In this document: piece after piece, positions 46,851 to 55,792 of the stretch
Numbering within the stretch: position 1 is the first letter of the stretch
Layout: the number at the start of each line of letters is the position of its first letter
From: Haloferula sp. BvORR071
GTDB lineage: Bacteria > Verrucomicrobiota > Verrucomicrobiia > Verrucomicrobiales > Akkermansiaceae
NCBI RefSeq assembly: GCF_000739615.1
Contig: NZ_BATP01000024.1
Span: 62,001 to 126,000 of the forward strand
Reading direction: 5' to 3'
DNA: 64,000 bases
Position numbers and translations under genes: made by a program
The notes under the pieces: generated by a model
The model's database searches: none
What the model was told of the DNA's origin: nothing
Seen by the model: only the letters and a program-made list of their open reading frames with translations

Positions 46851-49100
46851 GTGCCTGAAACACAACAGGACCGAAGGCTCAAACTGACCACGCCGCTCGG
46901 CGAGGATGTACTGATGATCACCCGCTTCAACGGCGAGGAGGAGCTGTCGAAGACCTATCGCTACGAACTCGATCTGGTCAGCACCGATCCAAAGGTGAAG
47001 TTCGACGACATCGTGGGCCAGAATGTGACCGTGAAGGTGGAGGCCGAGAAGAGCGGCACGCGGATCTTCAACGGCTTCGTCAGCGAGTTCCAGCAGATGG
47101 AGCCGCGCGACCAACTGGCCCGCTACCGCGCGATCGTGGTGCCGTGGTTCTGGTATCTCACGAGAGTCGCGGATTGCCGGATCTTCCAGCAGAAGTCGAT
47201 TCCCGAGATCATTGAGGCGGTGTTCTCATCGCGGAACTTCAGCCAGTATGAGCTGCGGCTGAGCGGCAGCTACAAGCCGCTGGAGTATTGCGTGCAGTAT
47301 CGCGAGACCGACTTCAACTTCGTGAGCCGCCTGATGGAGCAGGAAGGGATTTGCTACTACTTCACCCACAAGGACGGCGAGCATACGATGGTCCTGGCAG
47401 ATGCGCCCTCAGCGCACGATCCCTGCCCTAACTGCGAGTCGGCGAACTACTACCCGTGGAATCTCGGCATCGACTTCAGTGGCATCCGCTCGTGGGTCCG
47501 CGAGGGCCGGGTCTGCCCGGGGGCATTTGCCCACACTGACTTCGACTTCAAGTCACCCGGCAAGAAGCTGCTCGCGGATACCAGCAACCCCAAGCAGCAC
47601 GATCACGCCGACTACGAGATCTACGACTATCCCGGCGAGTACATCGATCGCGGCGCGGGCAGCAACTACGCCACGATCCGCATGCAGGAGTTGCAAGCGC
47701 GGCACGAGACACACCGCGGTGAGGCGGATATCGCGGGCTTGCAGGTCGGCTTCCAGTTTGAGCTGAAGGAAGCATTCCGCGATGACGACAACCGGAAGTA
47801 TCTGATCACCCGCCTGCATCACGACATTCACTCCACACCCTTCGGCTCCCAGGAGGTTTCCGGTGGACCGCGCTTCTATCAAGTGAAGCTCCTGGCGATT
47901 CCCGCCACGGTGGACTACCGCCCGTCTCGCGATACGCCGAAGCCGCTGATCACCGGCCCACAGACTGCGATCGTGACCGGTCCCGGCGGAGATGAGATCT
48001 ACACGGACGAATACAGCCGGGTGAAGGTTCACTTCCACTGGCACCGCCACGATAATAGCGATGATAAGAGTTCCTGCTGGATCCGGGTTTCACAGTACTG
48101 GGCCGGCAAGCAGTGGGGATCGATCCACATCCCACGCATCGGCCAAGAGGTGATCGTCGAGTTCCTCGAAGGTGATCCCGACCGCCCGATCATTACCGGC
48201 CGCGTCTACAATGGCGACAACATGCCGCCCTACGGCCTTCCCGCGAACAAAACGCAGAGCGGGATCAAGAGCCGCAGCTCGATGGGTGGAGGAACTTCCA
48301 ATTTCAACGAGATCCGGATGGAGGACAAGAAGGGCTCCGAGCAGCTCTATATCCATGCGGAGAAGAATCAGGACAACATCGTCGAGAACGATGAGACTAC
48401 CTCAGTGGGTCATGACCGTACGGAGGATGTGGGTCACAACGAAACGATCCACATCCACCACGATCGGACCGAAACCGTCGACAACAACGAGACGATCACC
48501 ATTGGCGTGAACCGCACCGAGACGGTGGGAAGCAACGAGGTAATCTCCATCGGTGTGAACCGCACCGAGACGGTCGGCAGCAATGAGACCATCACGATTG
48601 GATCGGCCTTCACTCACACGGTAGGAGCCAGCGAGACGAAGACGGTCGCCATGATGCGCACCCACACGGTCGGCATCAATGAGATGATCAATGTCGGCGC
48701 CGCGCAGGAGATCACGGTGGGCGGCGTGCAAGCGACCACGGTTGGCGCTTCGCAGTCGAACACCATCGGCACCAGCCAGACGAACACGATCGGCAGCGAT
48801 CAGGAGACCTCCGTTGGAGCCAATCAATCGACCTCCGTCGGCAAGAACCAGTCTTTCGCGGTAGGCGACAACCGCGCTACCGACGTAGGCAAAGACGACA
48901 CGCTCAAAGTCGGGAAGAAACTCGCGATCGACGCGGGCGACCAAATCCTGATCAAGACCGGAGATGCCAGCATTCTGATGAAGAAGGACGGCACGATCCA
49001 AATCAAGGGCAAGAACATTACCATCGAGGGATCCGGACAGATCCAGGTGAAGGCATCCAAGGATGTCACGGTCAAGGGTCAGAAGATCATGAACAACTAA
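46851..49100 (+). CDS. vgrG: T6SS spike protein VgrG (TssI)
   Basis: 749 residues from a GTG at 46851, preceded by AAAGGTG. Gp27-like domains fill the first ~380 residues ('YRETDFNFVSRLMEQEGICYYF' split), then a gp5 OB-fold ('VKVHFHWHR', 'IPRIGQEVIVEFLEGDPDRPI' split). About 20 octad repeats 'TVGxNxTx' (roughly residues 515-690) build the needle. It ends in a short DUF2345-like tip with no enzyme domain, so effectors must attach as separate proteins. Confidence 0.96.
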   Translation: MPETQQDRRLKLTTPLGEDVLMITRFNGEEELSKTYRYELDLVSTDPKVKFDDIVGQNVTVKVEAEKSGTRIFNGFVSEFQQMEPRDQLARYRAIVVPWFWYLTRVADCRIFQQKSIPEIIEAVFSSRNFSQYELRLSGSYKPLEYCVQYRETDFNFVSRLMEQEGICYYFTHKDGEHTMVLADAPSAHDPCPNCESANYYPWNLGIDFSGIRSWVREGRVCPGAFAHTDFDFKSPGKKLLADTSNPKQHDHADYEIYDYPGEYIDRGAGSNYATIRMQELQARHETHRGEADIAGLQVGFQFELKEAFRDDDNRKYLITRLHHDIHSTPFGSQEVSGGPRFYQVKLLAIPATVDYRPSRDTPKPLITGPQTAIVTGPGGDEIYTDEYSRVKVHFHWHRHDNSDDKSSCWIRVSQYWAGKQWGSIHIPRIGQEVIVEFLEGDPDRPIITGRVYNGDNMPPYGLPANKTQSGIKSRSSMGGGTSNFNEIRMEDKKGSEQLYIHAEKNQDNIVENDETTSVGHDRTEDVGHNETIHIHHDRTETVDNNETITIGVNRTETVGSNEVISIGVNRTETVGSNETITIGSAFTHTVGASETKTVAMMRTHTVGINEMINVGAAQEITVGGVQATTVGASQSNTIGTSQTNTIGSDQETSVGANQSTSVGKNQSFAVGDNRATDVGKDDTLKVGKKLAIDAGDQILIKTGDASILMKKDGTIQIKGKNITIEGSGQIQVKASKDVTVKGQKIMNN

Positions 49101-49129
49101 GTCCCCCTTCCCTCTTTATCACCCATCGC

Positions 49130-49618
49130 ATGAATCCCAGCAGCAGCATCATTGACTCGCCGCGAACGCGTAAAGCGAAAGCCGCTCCGGCATCAGGTGC
49201 GGTGGGACTGCCCAGCGTGGCGGTCGCGCGCCTCGCGTCCCTTGATGGAGAAGGCCGGCCATGGGTCACGCTTGCCGGCGATGCTTCCGGGTGCCCGCGC
49301 CTTGCGCGGCATACCTGCACTATCGCTCCCGACGACATTGGGCGTGAGGCCGTGCTCAGCTTCGAGAATGGAGATCCTTCAAAGCCGATCATCCTTGGCC
49401 TCCTTCAGTCTTCAGACGCGAAGCAAGCGGAGTCCTTGCAAGTGTCAGCCGATGGGGAGGAACTCACGCTGAGCGCCAAGCGGCAGATCACCCTGCAATG
49501 CGGCAAGGCCAGCATCACGCTGACCCGCGCGGGCAAGGTGCTCATTCGAGGAGCTTACGTCTCGACCCGCTCTTCCGGGGTGAACCGCATCAAGGGCGGC
49601 TCCGTGCAGATCAACTGA
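49130..49618 (+). CDS. DUF6484-type T6SS-associated protein
   Basis: 162 residues. The central part 'VTLAGDASGCPRLARHTC' and 'GREAVLSFENGDPSKPIILG' resembles DUF6484 proteins found beside VgrG. It looks like a short OB-fold/beta-tip protein and may cap or adapt the spike. Confidence 0.7.
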   Translation: MNPSSSIIDSPRTRKAKAAPASGAVGLPSVAVARLASLDGEGRPWVTLAGDASGCPRLARHTCTIAPDDIGREAVLSFENGDPSKPIILGLLQSSDAKQAESLQVSADGEELTLSAKRQITLQCGKASITLTRAGKVLIRGAYVSTRSSGVNRIKGGSVQIN

Positions 49619-49639
49619 ATGAGATGAATCCCTGTCGCC

Positions 49640-50749
49640 ATGGAATTGCTCAACGGCACCCGGATGAAGGCCGCCTATACCATGGGCGTGAAGCCGGATG
49701 GCCGCGAGTATCTGGTCGTGGTGGTGAAAGGCACCTTCACGATTCCTTCTGACCCATCCAAAACTCCGGCGCTGGCGCCCTCGCAGGTGGATCTGGTGAT
49801 GGCGGATGAGTTCACGGGAGAGCCCGGCTTCTCCGCCACGCACCGCGAGACTGACTTCGCGCCCTTCAAGCCGCGCTGTGATGTGCTCTTGGATGGCTAT
49901 GCCCATGCGCCCGCAGGCAAACCTGCAGCTCGCGTCCAAGTTGGCATCCGCATCGGCAAGTTGACGAAGAGCTTTGAGGTCGTCGGCGACCGTATGTGGA
50001 AGAAGGACTTCCTCGGGGTAACCGCCAGCAATCCAACACCCTTCGTCACGCTGCCATTCGGTTACGATTGCGCCTTCGGAGGCAGCGACAACACGCATCG
50101 CGACCCGAAGCGCCACTCTGCTTTCACGGACAATCCAGTCGGTCGGGGCTATCATTCCAATCCCGACGCGATCCACGGAGCCGCGCTGCCGAATACCGAA
50201 GAGAGCGGCAAGCCGGTGAGCGATCCCGAGGGCAAGTATCGCCCGATGGCCTTTGGCCCGCTCGGCCGGGGCTGGCCCGCACGACTCAAGTATGCGGGCA
50301 CCTATGACCAGAACTGGATCGATCATGTATTCCCCTTCCTGCCTGCCGATTTCGATGAGCGGCACTACCAAGCGGCTCCGGAGGACCAGCAGATCGACCA
50401 CCCGAAAGGCGGCGAAGAAGTGGTGCTGATGAATCTCACGCCTGCGGGTCGCACGGCTTTCGTGCTGCCGGCACTTGATCTGCCCGTGGTCTTTTATCCA
50501 CGCAACCGCCCCGAAGTCACCCAAACCGCAGTGGTGGACACGCTCTTGATCGAGCCCGAGGCCCAACGCTTCAGCGTCGTCTGGCGCAGCTCGCTTCCCC
50601 TTCGCAAGAACATGCTGGAGATCGCGCAGGTGGTGGTCGGCCGGATGAGCCCCGCATGGTATCGGGCGCGGAGCGGCGGGAAGAAATGGTATCCCTCACT
50701 GGATGCCATGGTCCGGGAGAAACTCGCCAGCGAGGAGGCGCGGTCATGA
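49640..50749 (+). CDS. DUF2169 T6SS effector adaptor-like protein
   Basis: 369 residues with the DUF2169 features 'VVVVKGTFTIP', 'ETDFAPFKPRCDVLLDG' and 'FGYDCAFGGSD'. DUF2169 proteins are encoded between VgrG and PAAR effectors and are thought to help load them. Its stop overlaps the start of the next gene. Confidence 0.85.
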   Translation: MELLNGTRMKAAYTMGVKPDGREYLVVVVKGTFTIPSDPSKTPALAPSQVDLVMADEFTGEPGFSATHRETDFAPFKPRCDVLLDGYAHAPAGKPAARVQVGIRIGKLTKSFEVVGDRMWKKDFLGVTASNPTPFVTLPFGYDCAFGGSDNTHRDPKRHSAFTDNPVGRGYHSNPDAIHGAALPNTEESGKPVSDPEGKYRPMAFGPLGRGWPARLKYAGTYDQNWIDHVFPFLPADFDERHYQAAPEDQQIDHPKGGEEVVLMNLTPAGRTAFVLPALDLPVVFYPRNRPEVTQTAVVDTLLIEPEAQRFSVVWRSSLPLRKNMLEIAQVVVGRMSPAWYRARSGGKKWYPSLDAMVREKLASEEARS

Positions 50750-51786
50750 ATCCTGCAATGGTCATCACCAAGGTCGGCATGTGCTCTGCGGTGGGCCTCG
50801 GCGCCGCCGCTTCGTGCGCAGCCATCCGCGTGGGCTTCACCGGTTTCGACGACACGGCATTCCTCTTCGATGGCGATGTGATCCAAGGCGCCGAGGTGCC
50901 CTTGGAGAAGCCATGGCGCGGGCGAGAGAAGCTGCTGCAAATGGCCACAGCAGCGGTCCTCGAATGTATCGGCGACTTACCCCCGGCGGCGCTGCGCGAA
51001 ATCCCCCTATTACTGGTCATCGCAGAGAAGGACCGGCCGGGCCGGCTTCCGCGCTTGGACCCATCGCTGCTCCGCGAGTTGATGGATCGCTGCGGCGGTG
51101 AATTTCATCCGGAGTCCCGCGTGATCGAAAATGGCCGTGTGGGCGGCATTGAAGCGATCCAGCTGGCGGAAGGAATCCTGTCCCGCTTGCGCGGTGGCTC
51201 TTGTCTCGTCGTAGGGGTTGATAGTCTTCTGAATGCCAACACGCTTGGAGCCTACTACACCCGGCAGCGCTTGCTGACCTCGCGCCAATCGGACGGCTTC
51301 ATCCCCGGCGAGGCGGCTGCTGCGATCTGGTTGGAACAGGCATCAAGCAGGACTGTCGGTCCGCTCGCGGTCCACGGCTGGGGATTTGCCCGCGAGGAAG
51401 CTGGCATTGAGTCAGAGCAGCCGCTGCGGGGTGAGGGCCTTGCTGCGGCGATCCGGGCATCCTTTTCGAAGAGCGGGCTGGATTACCATTCCATCGATTA
51501 CCGGCTCTGTGATGCCAACGGCGAGCAGTATCCTTTCAAGGAAGCCGCCCTCGCAATGGCGCGCACGTTGCGGGTACGCAAGCAGAGCTTCGATCTCTGG
51601 CACACGGCGGACTGCATCGGCGAAGTCGGTGCCGCCACGGTCCCCTGCGCTCTCGCCGTCGCGTGGCATGCAGCCGTGAAGGGATACGCGCCGGGACCGG
51701 GAGTTCTCCTGCATGTCGGCAATACCGACGGCCAGCGTGCCGCACTGGTGCTTCGCCAGACCACCGAAGAAAGGAGGCACCCCTGA
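50746..51786 (+). CDS. Ketosynthase-like protein lacking catalytic residues, T6SS-linked
   Basis: 346 residues from the ATG at 50746. The thiolase-fold pattern is visible ('GVDSLL', 'SDGFIPGEAAAAIWLE' as in KAS enzymes). The region where KAS enzymes carry the nucleophilic Cys has no Cys, and the usual HGT and GH motifs appear as DANG and DC. It is therefore probably a non-catalytic binding protein. It sits between DUF2169 and PAAR genes with 4- and 1-base overlaps, which suggests a role in effector handling. Confidence 0.75.
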   Translation: MNPAMVITKVGMCSAVGLGAAASCAAIRVGFTGFDDTAFLFDGDVIQGAEVPLEKPWRGREKLLQMATAAVLECIGDLPPAALREIPLLLVIAEKDRPGRLPRLDPSLLRELMDRCGGEFHPESRVIENGRVGGIEAIQLAEGILSRLRGGSCLVVGVDSLLNANTLGAYYTRQRLLTSRQSDGFIPGEAAAAIWLEQASSRTVGPLAVHGWGFAREEAGIESEQPLRGEGLAAAIRASFSKSGLDYHSIDYRLCDANGEQYPFKEAALAMARTLRVRKQSFDLWHTADCIGEVGAATVPCALAVAWHAAVKGYAPGPGVLLHVGNTDGQRAALVLRQTTEERRHP

Positions 51787-52955
51787 TGGCCGACGACGTC
51801 TTCGCCAATACCCGCGAGATCACCTGCCAATCGGGGAGCAGCAAGAGCATCGCCGCCTTTCCGGATGTCTGCATGACGCCGCCGGAGAATCCGGCAACAC
51901 CGCCCGGCGTGCCGGTGCCCTACCCGAACTTCGGGATGGCCTCGGACACCACCGATGGCAGCACCACGGTCTTCATCAATGGCAAGCAGGTGATGCTGAA
52001 GAACCAGTCACACTTCAAGAAGAGCAGCGGCGACGAAGCCGGCGCCGCCGCGAAGAAGGGAGTCATCACCAGCGTCAACCGCGGCAAGGTCTACTTCACC
52101 TCCTGGTCAGCGGACGTGAAGGTCGAGGGCAAGAATGTGGTCCGCCACCTCGACATGACCACCCACAACCACGCGTCCGATCCGGCGAACGAAGGCATCC
52201 CCTGGCCGCACATCGGGCGCATGGACCTGATCGCCGCCACACCGGGCTGCGAAAAGGAGCGCGAGAACATCAAGGACAAGTGCGGTGACCCGGTCGACGA
52301 AAACAAGTCCAAGTGCCCGAACCCCACCGCCCTCAACGCCGCCAAGGCCGAACATAAGACCGCCTGCAAGCTGCCCGATGGGCCGGGACGAGAAGCAGCC
52401 CAAGCGGCTGCCACCGTGAAGGTGCACAAAGCTCACGAGGACTACGCCGTCGACATCAACAACAACGCCTGCACCAAGGCCCTGCAGTGTGCCTTGACCT
52501 CCTACCGCAAGGGCCGGAAGTCGGCATGCTGCCCGGGCTCTACTCCCGATCACCTGGTGCCCGCTTCACAGTTTGGTGAGGATCGCGGACTCGGGCACCC
52601 GAAGTATAGCGCAGCAGGAGCTCCTTGCATGTGCGCCACCGGCGGTGCGCAGACCGCCACCCACGGCCTCTTGGGCAAGGGCCGCACGGACTACATGGTG
52701 AAGAAAAATATCGCCGTGAACGAACACGCCAAGTCGTGGACCGTGGCCGATTCTTGCAAATGCGGTGCGACTTCTGCCGCCGCCGTGACGGGTTGCAACC
52801 AGGCCTGCCTGGAGGCCCAGCTCAAGAAGGGCCACGAGGACATGGGCGTGAAGTCTGACGAGAATATCTCAACCCGCAAGGAGATCGTGGACCGCGATCT
52901 CTCGGCTTTCCAAAAGCGCATGGATCCTCCCGCCGCCCCGGTGGGCTTGGGCTAA
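51786..52955 (+). CDS. PAAR-like (DUF4150) protein with C-terminal HNH-type toxin candidate
   Basis: 389 residues from the ATG at 51786. Residues 1-~125 are a DUF4150 PAAR-like domain ('VCMTPPENPATPPGVPVPYPN' split; 'TVFINGKQVMLKNQS'), which sharpens the VgrG tip. A linker leads to a Cys-rich C-terminal part with 'CCPGSTPDHLVPASQF' and 'CMCATGG', resembling Tox-GHH2/HNH-endonuclease VII-like toxins. This is the best effector candidate in the cluster; nuclease activity is inference. Confidence 0.8.
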   Translation: MADDVFANTREITCQSGSSKSIAAFPDVCMTPPENPATPPGVPVPYPNFGMASDTTDGSTTVFINGKQVMLKNQSHFKKSSGDEAGAAAKKGVITSVNRGKVYFTSWSADVKVEGKNVVRHLDMTTHNHASDPANEGIPWPHIGRMDLIAATPGCEKERENIKDKCGDPVDENKSKCPNPTALNAAKAEHKTACKLPDGPGREAAQAAATVKVHKAHEDYAVDINNNACTKALQCALTSYRKGRKSACCPGSTPDHLVPASQFGEDRGLGHPKYSAAGAPCMCATGGAQTATHGLLGKGRTDYMVKKNIAVNEHAKSWTVADSCKCGATSAAAVTGCNQACLEAQLKKGHEDMGVKSDENISTRKEIVDRDLSAFQKRMDPPAAPVGLG

Positions 52956-53879
52956 ATGCAGATCGAACGCCAACCGGGAACCCATATCATGGCTGAAGCA
53001 CCTTCACCCGATCAATTCAATCTGAGGACCGGTCGAATCCTCAATCCCGACTCCGTGGTACTGCTACTGGAGGATCCAGTCATCGCCGAGGAGCAGGTGC
53101 CCTACACCCTTATCGGCATCTGGAAGCGCGGCCAGGAAGAGTGGTACCGCGGATCGGTCCAACACGACGGGATCTCAGCCGCTGTGATTCCGCCGATCGC
53201 CGATCGCGAAAAGCAGCTCGTCATTGTTGGCCCCTCCGGGAAGTGCACCGTGATGGATAGCAAAGCGGTTACCACTGACATCATCCGGAAGGATTATGAC
53301 TTCTCGGCGGTGGCTTGCATCGAAGGTTCTGCGGTTGCCGTCGGGATCAATGGCAGCGTCAACCGGATGATCGATCGCGCCGTCTGGAGTGACCTCTCCA
53401 ATCCTGAGGTGGATGAAATCCTTGAGGGCATCTGCCCCTATCCACCTGGCGGTTTCCTCGTATGCGGCTGGAATGGACTGGTAGCCCACTATCAGGGCAA
53501 AAGCGTTGACCGATGCGAGACCGGCTCCAACGCCATCCTCACCGGCATTACCTGCGACGAAGACGGCCTGATCCACGCGTGCGGCCAGCGCGGCACCATC
53601 ATTCGGGGCACAAAGGATGCCCTCACCCGCATTGACCTGCCCAGTGTGGTGGAAGATTTCTGGTCCATCGTCCGCTATCAAGGCCGCATCCATGTGGCAT
53701 CCAACACCGCTCTCTATCGCCTGAAGGATGATGACAGCTTGGAGCTAGTGAAGTTCGAAGGCGAGGTGATTCCTACCAGCTTCTATCATCTCGATGTTTT
53801 TCAAGACACCCACCTCCTTTCGGTCGGAATGAAGGATGCGGCCCTCTTCGATGGGACCGGGTGGACTCGAGTCCTCTAA
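52956..53879 (+). CDS. Propeller-like protein, candidate immunity protein
   Basis: 307 residues from the ATG at 52956, directly after the toxin stop (a second ATG lies at 52989). Repeated beta-strand units with 'VAVGINGSVNRM', 'LVCGWNGLVAHY' and 'HACGQRGTIIRG' resemble WD40/NHL-like propellers. No signal peptide. Position directly after a putative effector is typical of immunity genes; this is contextual only. Confidence 0.6.
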   Translation: MQIERQPGTHIMAEAPSPDQFNLRTGRILNPDSVVLLLEDPVIAEEQVPYTLIGIWKRGQEEWYRGSVQHDGISAAVIPPIADREKQLVIVGPSGKCTVMDSKAVTTDIIRKDYDFSAVACIEGSAVAVGINGSVNRMIDRAVWSDLSNPEVDEILEGICPYPPGGFLVCGWNGLVAHYQGKSVDRCETGSNAILTGITCDEDGLIHACGQRGTIIRGTKDALTRIDLPSVVEDFWSIVRYQGRIHVASNTALYRLKDDDSLELVKFEGEVIPTSFYHLDVFQDTHLLSVGMKDAALFDGTGWTRVL

Positions 53880-53887
53880 TCTATTTC

Positions 53888-55147
53888 ATGCAAGTGCAGC
53901 GCCCATCGATCGCGAAGATCGTCGACCAGCATGCCGAGGAGGCGGCCTTCCAGTGGCTTCTCCGCGATGCCGCCGTGACCAGCGCGAAACACACCTTGCT
54001 CCAGCTCGGCCGGATCGACGAGCGAGTGACTGCCCATTTGGACGGCCTCCTCATCGCGGGCGACGCGGGCTGGCAGGCATGCGAGGAAGGCTTGGCATGG
54101 AAGGAGCCGGGCGAGGTTTTCGCTGCCACATGGCTGGCGCTCTTGCCAGGTGGCCATGCGCGCTTCGACAAGGTGCTCGAGTTCGCCGTCACTGATCCGG
54201 CTCTCAGCCGCGCCTTCATCTCGGCTTTGGGATGGAGGGAATGGAATGAAGTCGCAGGACGTATTGAGAATCTCATCTCGTCCCGTGATCCCGTGATGAG
54301 GAGGATCGGCTTGGCAGCGACTGCTGCGCATCGCCGTGTGTCACGCGAGGATCTAGAACGCGGGTTAAAGGATGAAGACTCCACCGTACGCCAGCGCGCC
54401 TTGAGAGCGGTCGCCGAGATCGGTGACGCCAAATTGTTGCCGGATCTGCGCCACGCCCTCTCCGAAAACTCCGAAGCTGAGCGCTTCCACGCTGCTCGCT
54501 CCGCCACTCTGTTAGGTGATCCTTCTTCCACGGCCGAGCTCTGCCGGCAAGCGATGGCGGGAGGTCGCCATGCCGAGGAGGCCTGTAGCCTGGCGATGAG
54601 ATCCCTCAACTCCGCCGACTCCGCGCCTTGGATCGCGCGCGCCTGCCTGGATGGCTTATCTTCGCGCGCCGCGATCAAAGGAATGGGAGCCAGCGGGGAT
54701 CCGGTGCATGTTCCCTGGCTCTTGGAGAGGATTTCGGATCCCGCTCTCGCGCGGATCGCCGGTGAAGCGATCACCTCGATCAGCGGACTGGATCTCGTGG
54801 CCGAGGAGATGGAAGGAATCGCCCCTGACAATTTCGAAGCAGGTCCTTCGGATGATCCGGACGATGAAGGTGTCGCTCGCGATGCTGACGACGAGCTGCC
54901 TTGGCCCGACGCTCGGAAGGCGGCGCAATGGTGGCAGGAGCATGGCTCGTCATTCATTCCGGCGCGACGCTACCTGCTCGGAAGGCCTCACTCCGATGAG
55001 ACCTTGCAGTCCACCTTGCAAACCGGAACCCAGCGCCAGAGGCAGGCCGCTTCGGCGGAGCAGGCGCTCCGCCATCCCGGAAGGATCCTATTCAACACCG
55101 CGGCTCCGGCTTCCCGCCAGCGCGCCGCACTTCGATCTCCGCAATGA
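53888..55147 (+). CDS. TIGR02270-like HEAT-repeat protein, T6SS-associated
   Basis: 419 residues from the ATG at 53888. The opening (PSIAKIVDQHAEEAAFQW) and the HEAT-like repeats around 'VRQRALRAVAEIGDAKLLP' fit the TIGR02270 family, found next to T6SS effector genes. Probably a scaffold or loading factor. Its stop overlaps the start of the next gene. Confidence 0.8.
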   Translation: MQVQRPSIAKIVDQHAEEAAFQWLLRDAAVTSAKHTLLQLGRIDERVTAHLDGLLIAGDAGWQACEEGLAWKEPGEVFAATWLALLPGGHARFDKVLEFAVTDPALSRAFISALGWREWNEVAGRIENLISSRDPVMRRIGLAATAAHRRVSREDLERGLKDEDSTVRQRALRAVAEIGDAKLLPDLRHALSENSEAERFHAARSATLLGDPSSTAELCRQAMAGGRHAEEACSLAMRSLNSADSAPWIARACLDGLSSRAAIKGMGASGDPVHVPWLLERISDPALARIAGEAITSISGLDLVAEEMEGIAPDNFEAGPSDDPDDEGVARDADDELPWPDARKAAQWWQEHGSSFIPARRYLLGRPHSDETLQSTLQTGTQRQRQAASAEQALRHPGRILFNTAAPASRQRAALRSPQ

Positions 55148-55788
55148 GCTACTCCCGAAAGCCCGGCCCCGTGGATGAGAGCCACGACTCCGAATCTGCC
55201 AGCCCCATGGCACCGGATACGACCAGCGGCGATTCCGGACCCGTCGGCATGAAGGGCGGTGGCGGAACCTGCGGAGGTGCACCCCGCTTGAGTGGCTGGC
55301 CGAGGTCGATTGCCTGGCGGGGCGACTTTCCCGATGAGCGGGAGGAGCGCCCACCTGGCGAGGACGAGGATGCGCAGATTCATTCAGAGGCCGTGCTCGA
55401 CGACGATGTCAGCGTCTGCCGAAGCGACGGGCGCTTCCGGCTGGGAAGCTTCGGCGTGCGCCTGAGAGTCGTGCCGGATGACACTTGGGTGGTACGCTCA
55501 GCAAAGTCCGATGCACTTCTAGCCCATGAGCAAGGGCACTTCGACATCAGCGGCATCGATGCGAGACAACTGATGAACGATCTAGCCGCCCTCCGGGCCG
55601 ACACCACCGATGAATTGCAGCGTCTGGTAAGCGCTCGTATCGAGCGCTCCAGAACGGAGGCGCAAGCGATGTCCGATCGCTACGACACCGAAACCAACCA
55701 CAGCCGCAATGCGGATGTGCAGCGGCGCTGGGAGACTGCCATCCGCGAGGCCATCGACGGCAACCACGCGCTCAGACCACCGGCGTGA
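55144..55788 (+). CDS. DUF922-like HExxH protein at the end of the T6SS cluster
   Basis: 214 residues. A Gly/Ser/Pro-rich N-terminus (to ~60) is followed by a domain with HEQGH (128-132) in LLAHEQGHFDISG and a C-terminal 'YDTETNHSRNADVQRRW', as in DUF922 zinc-protease-like proteins. No signal peptide. It overlaps the previous gene by four bases, so it is translationally coupled to the cluster. Could be a peptidase effector or processing enzyme. Confidence 0.75.
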   Translation: MSYSRKPGPVDESHDSESASPMAPDTTSGDSGPVGMKGGGGTCGGAPRLSGWPRSIAWRGDFPDEREERPPGEDEDAQIHSEAVLDDDVSVCRSDGRFRLGSFGVRLRVVPDDTWVVRSAKSDALLAHEQGHFDISGIDARQLMNDLAALRADTTDELQRLVSARIERSRTEAQAMSDRYDTETNHSRNADVQRRWETAIREAIDGNHALRPPA

Positions 55789-55792
55789 CTTT

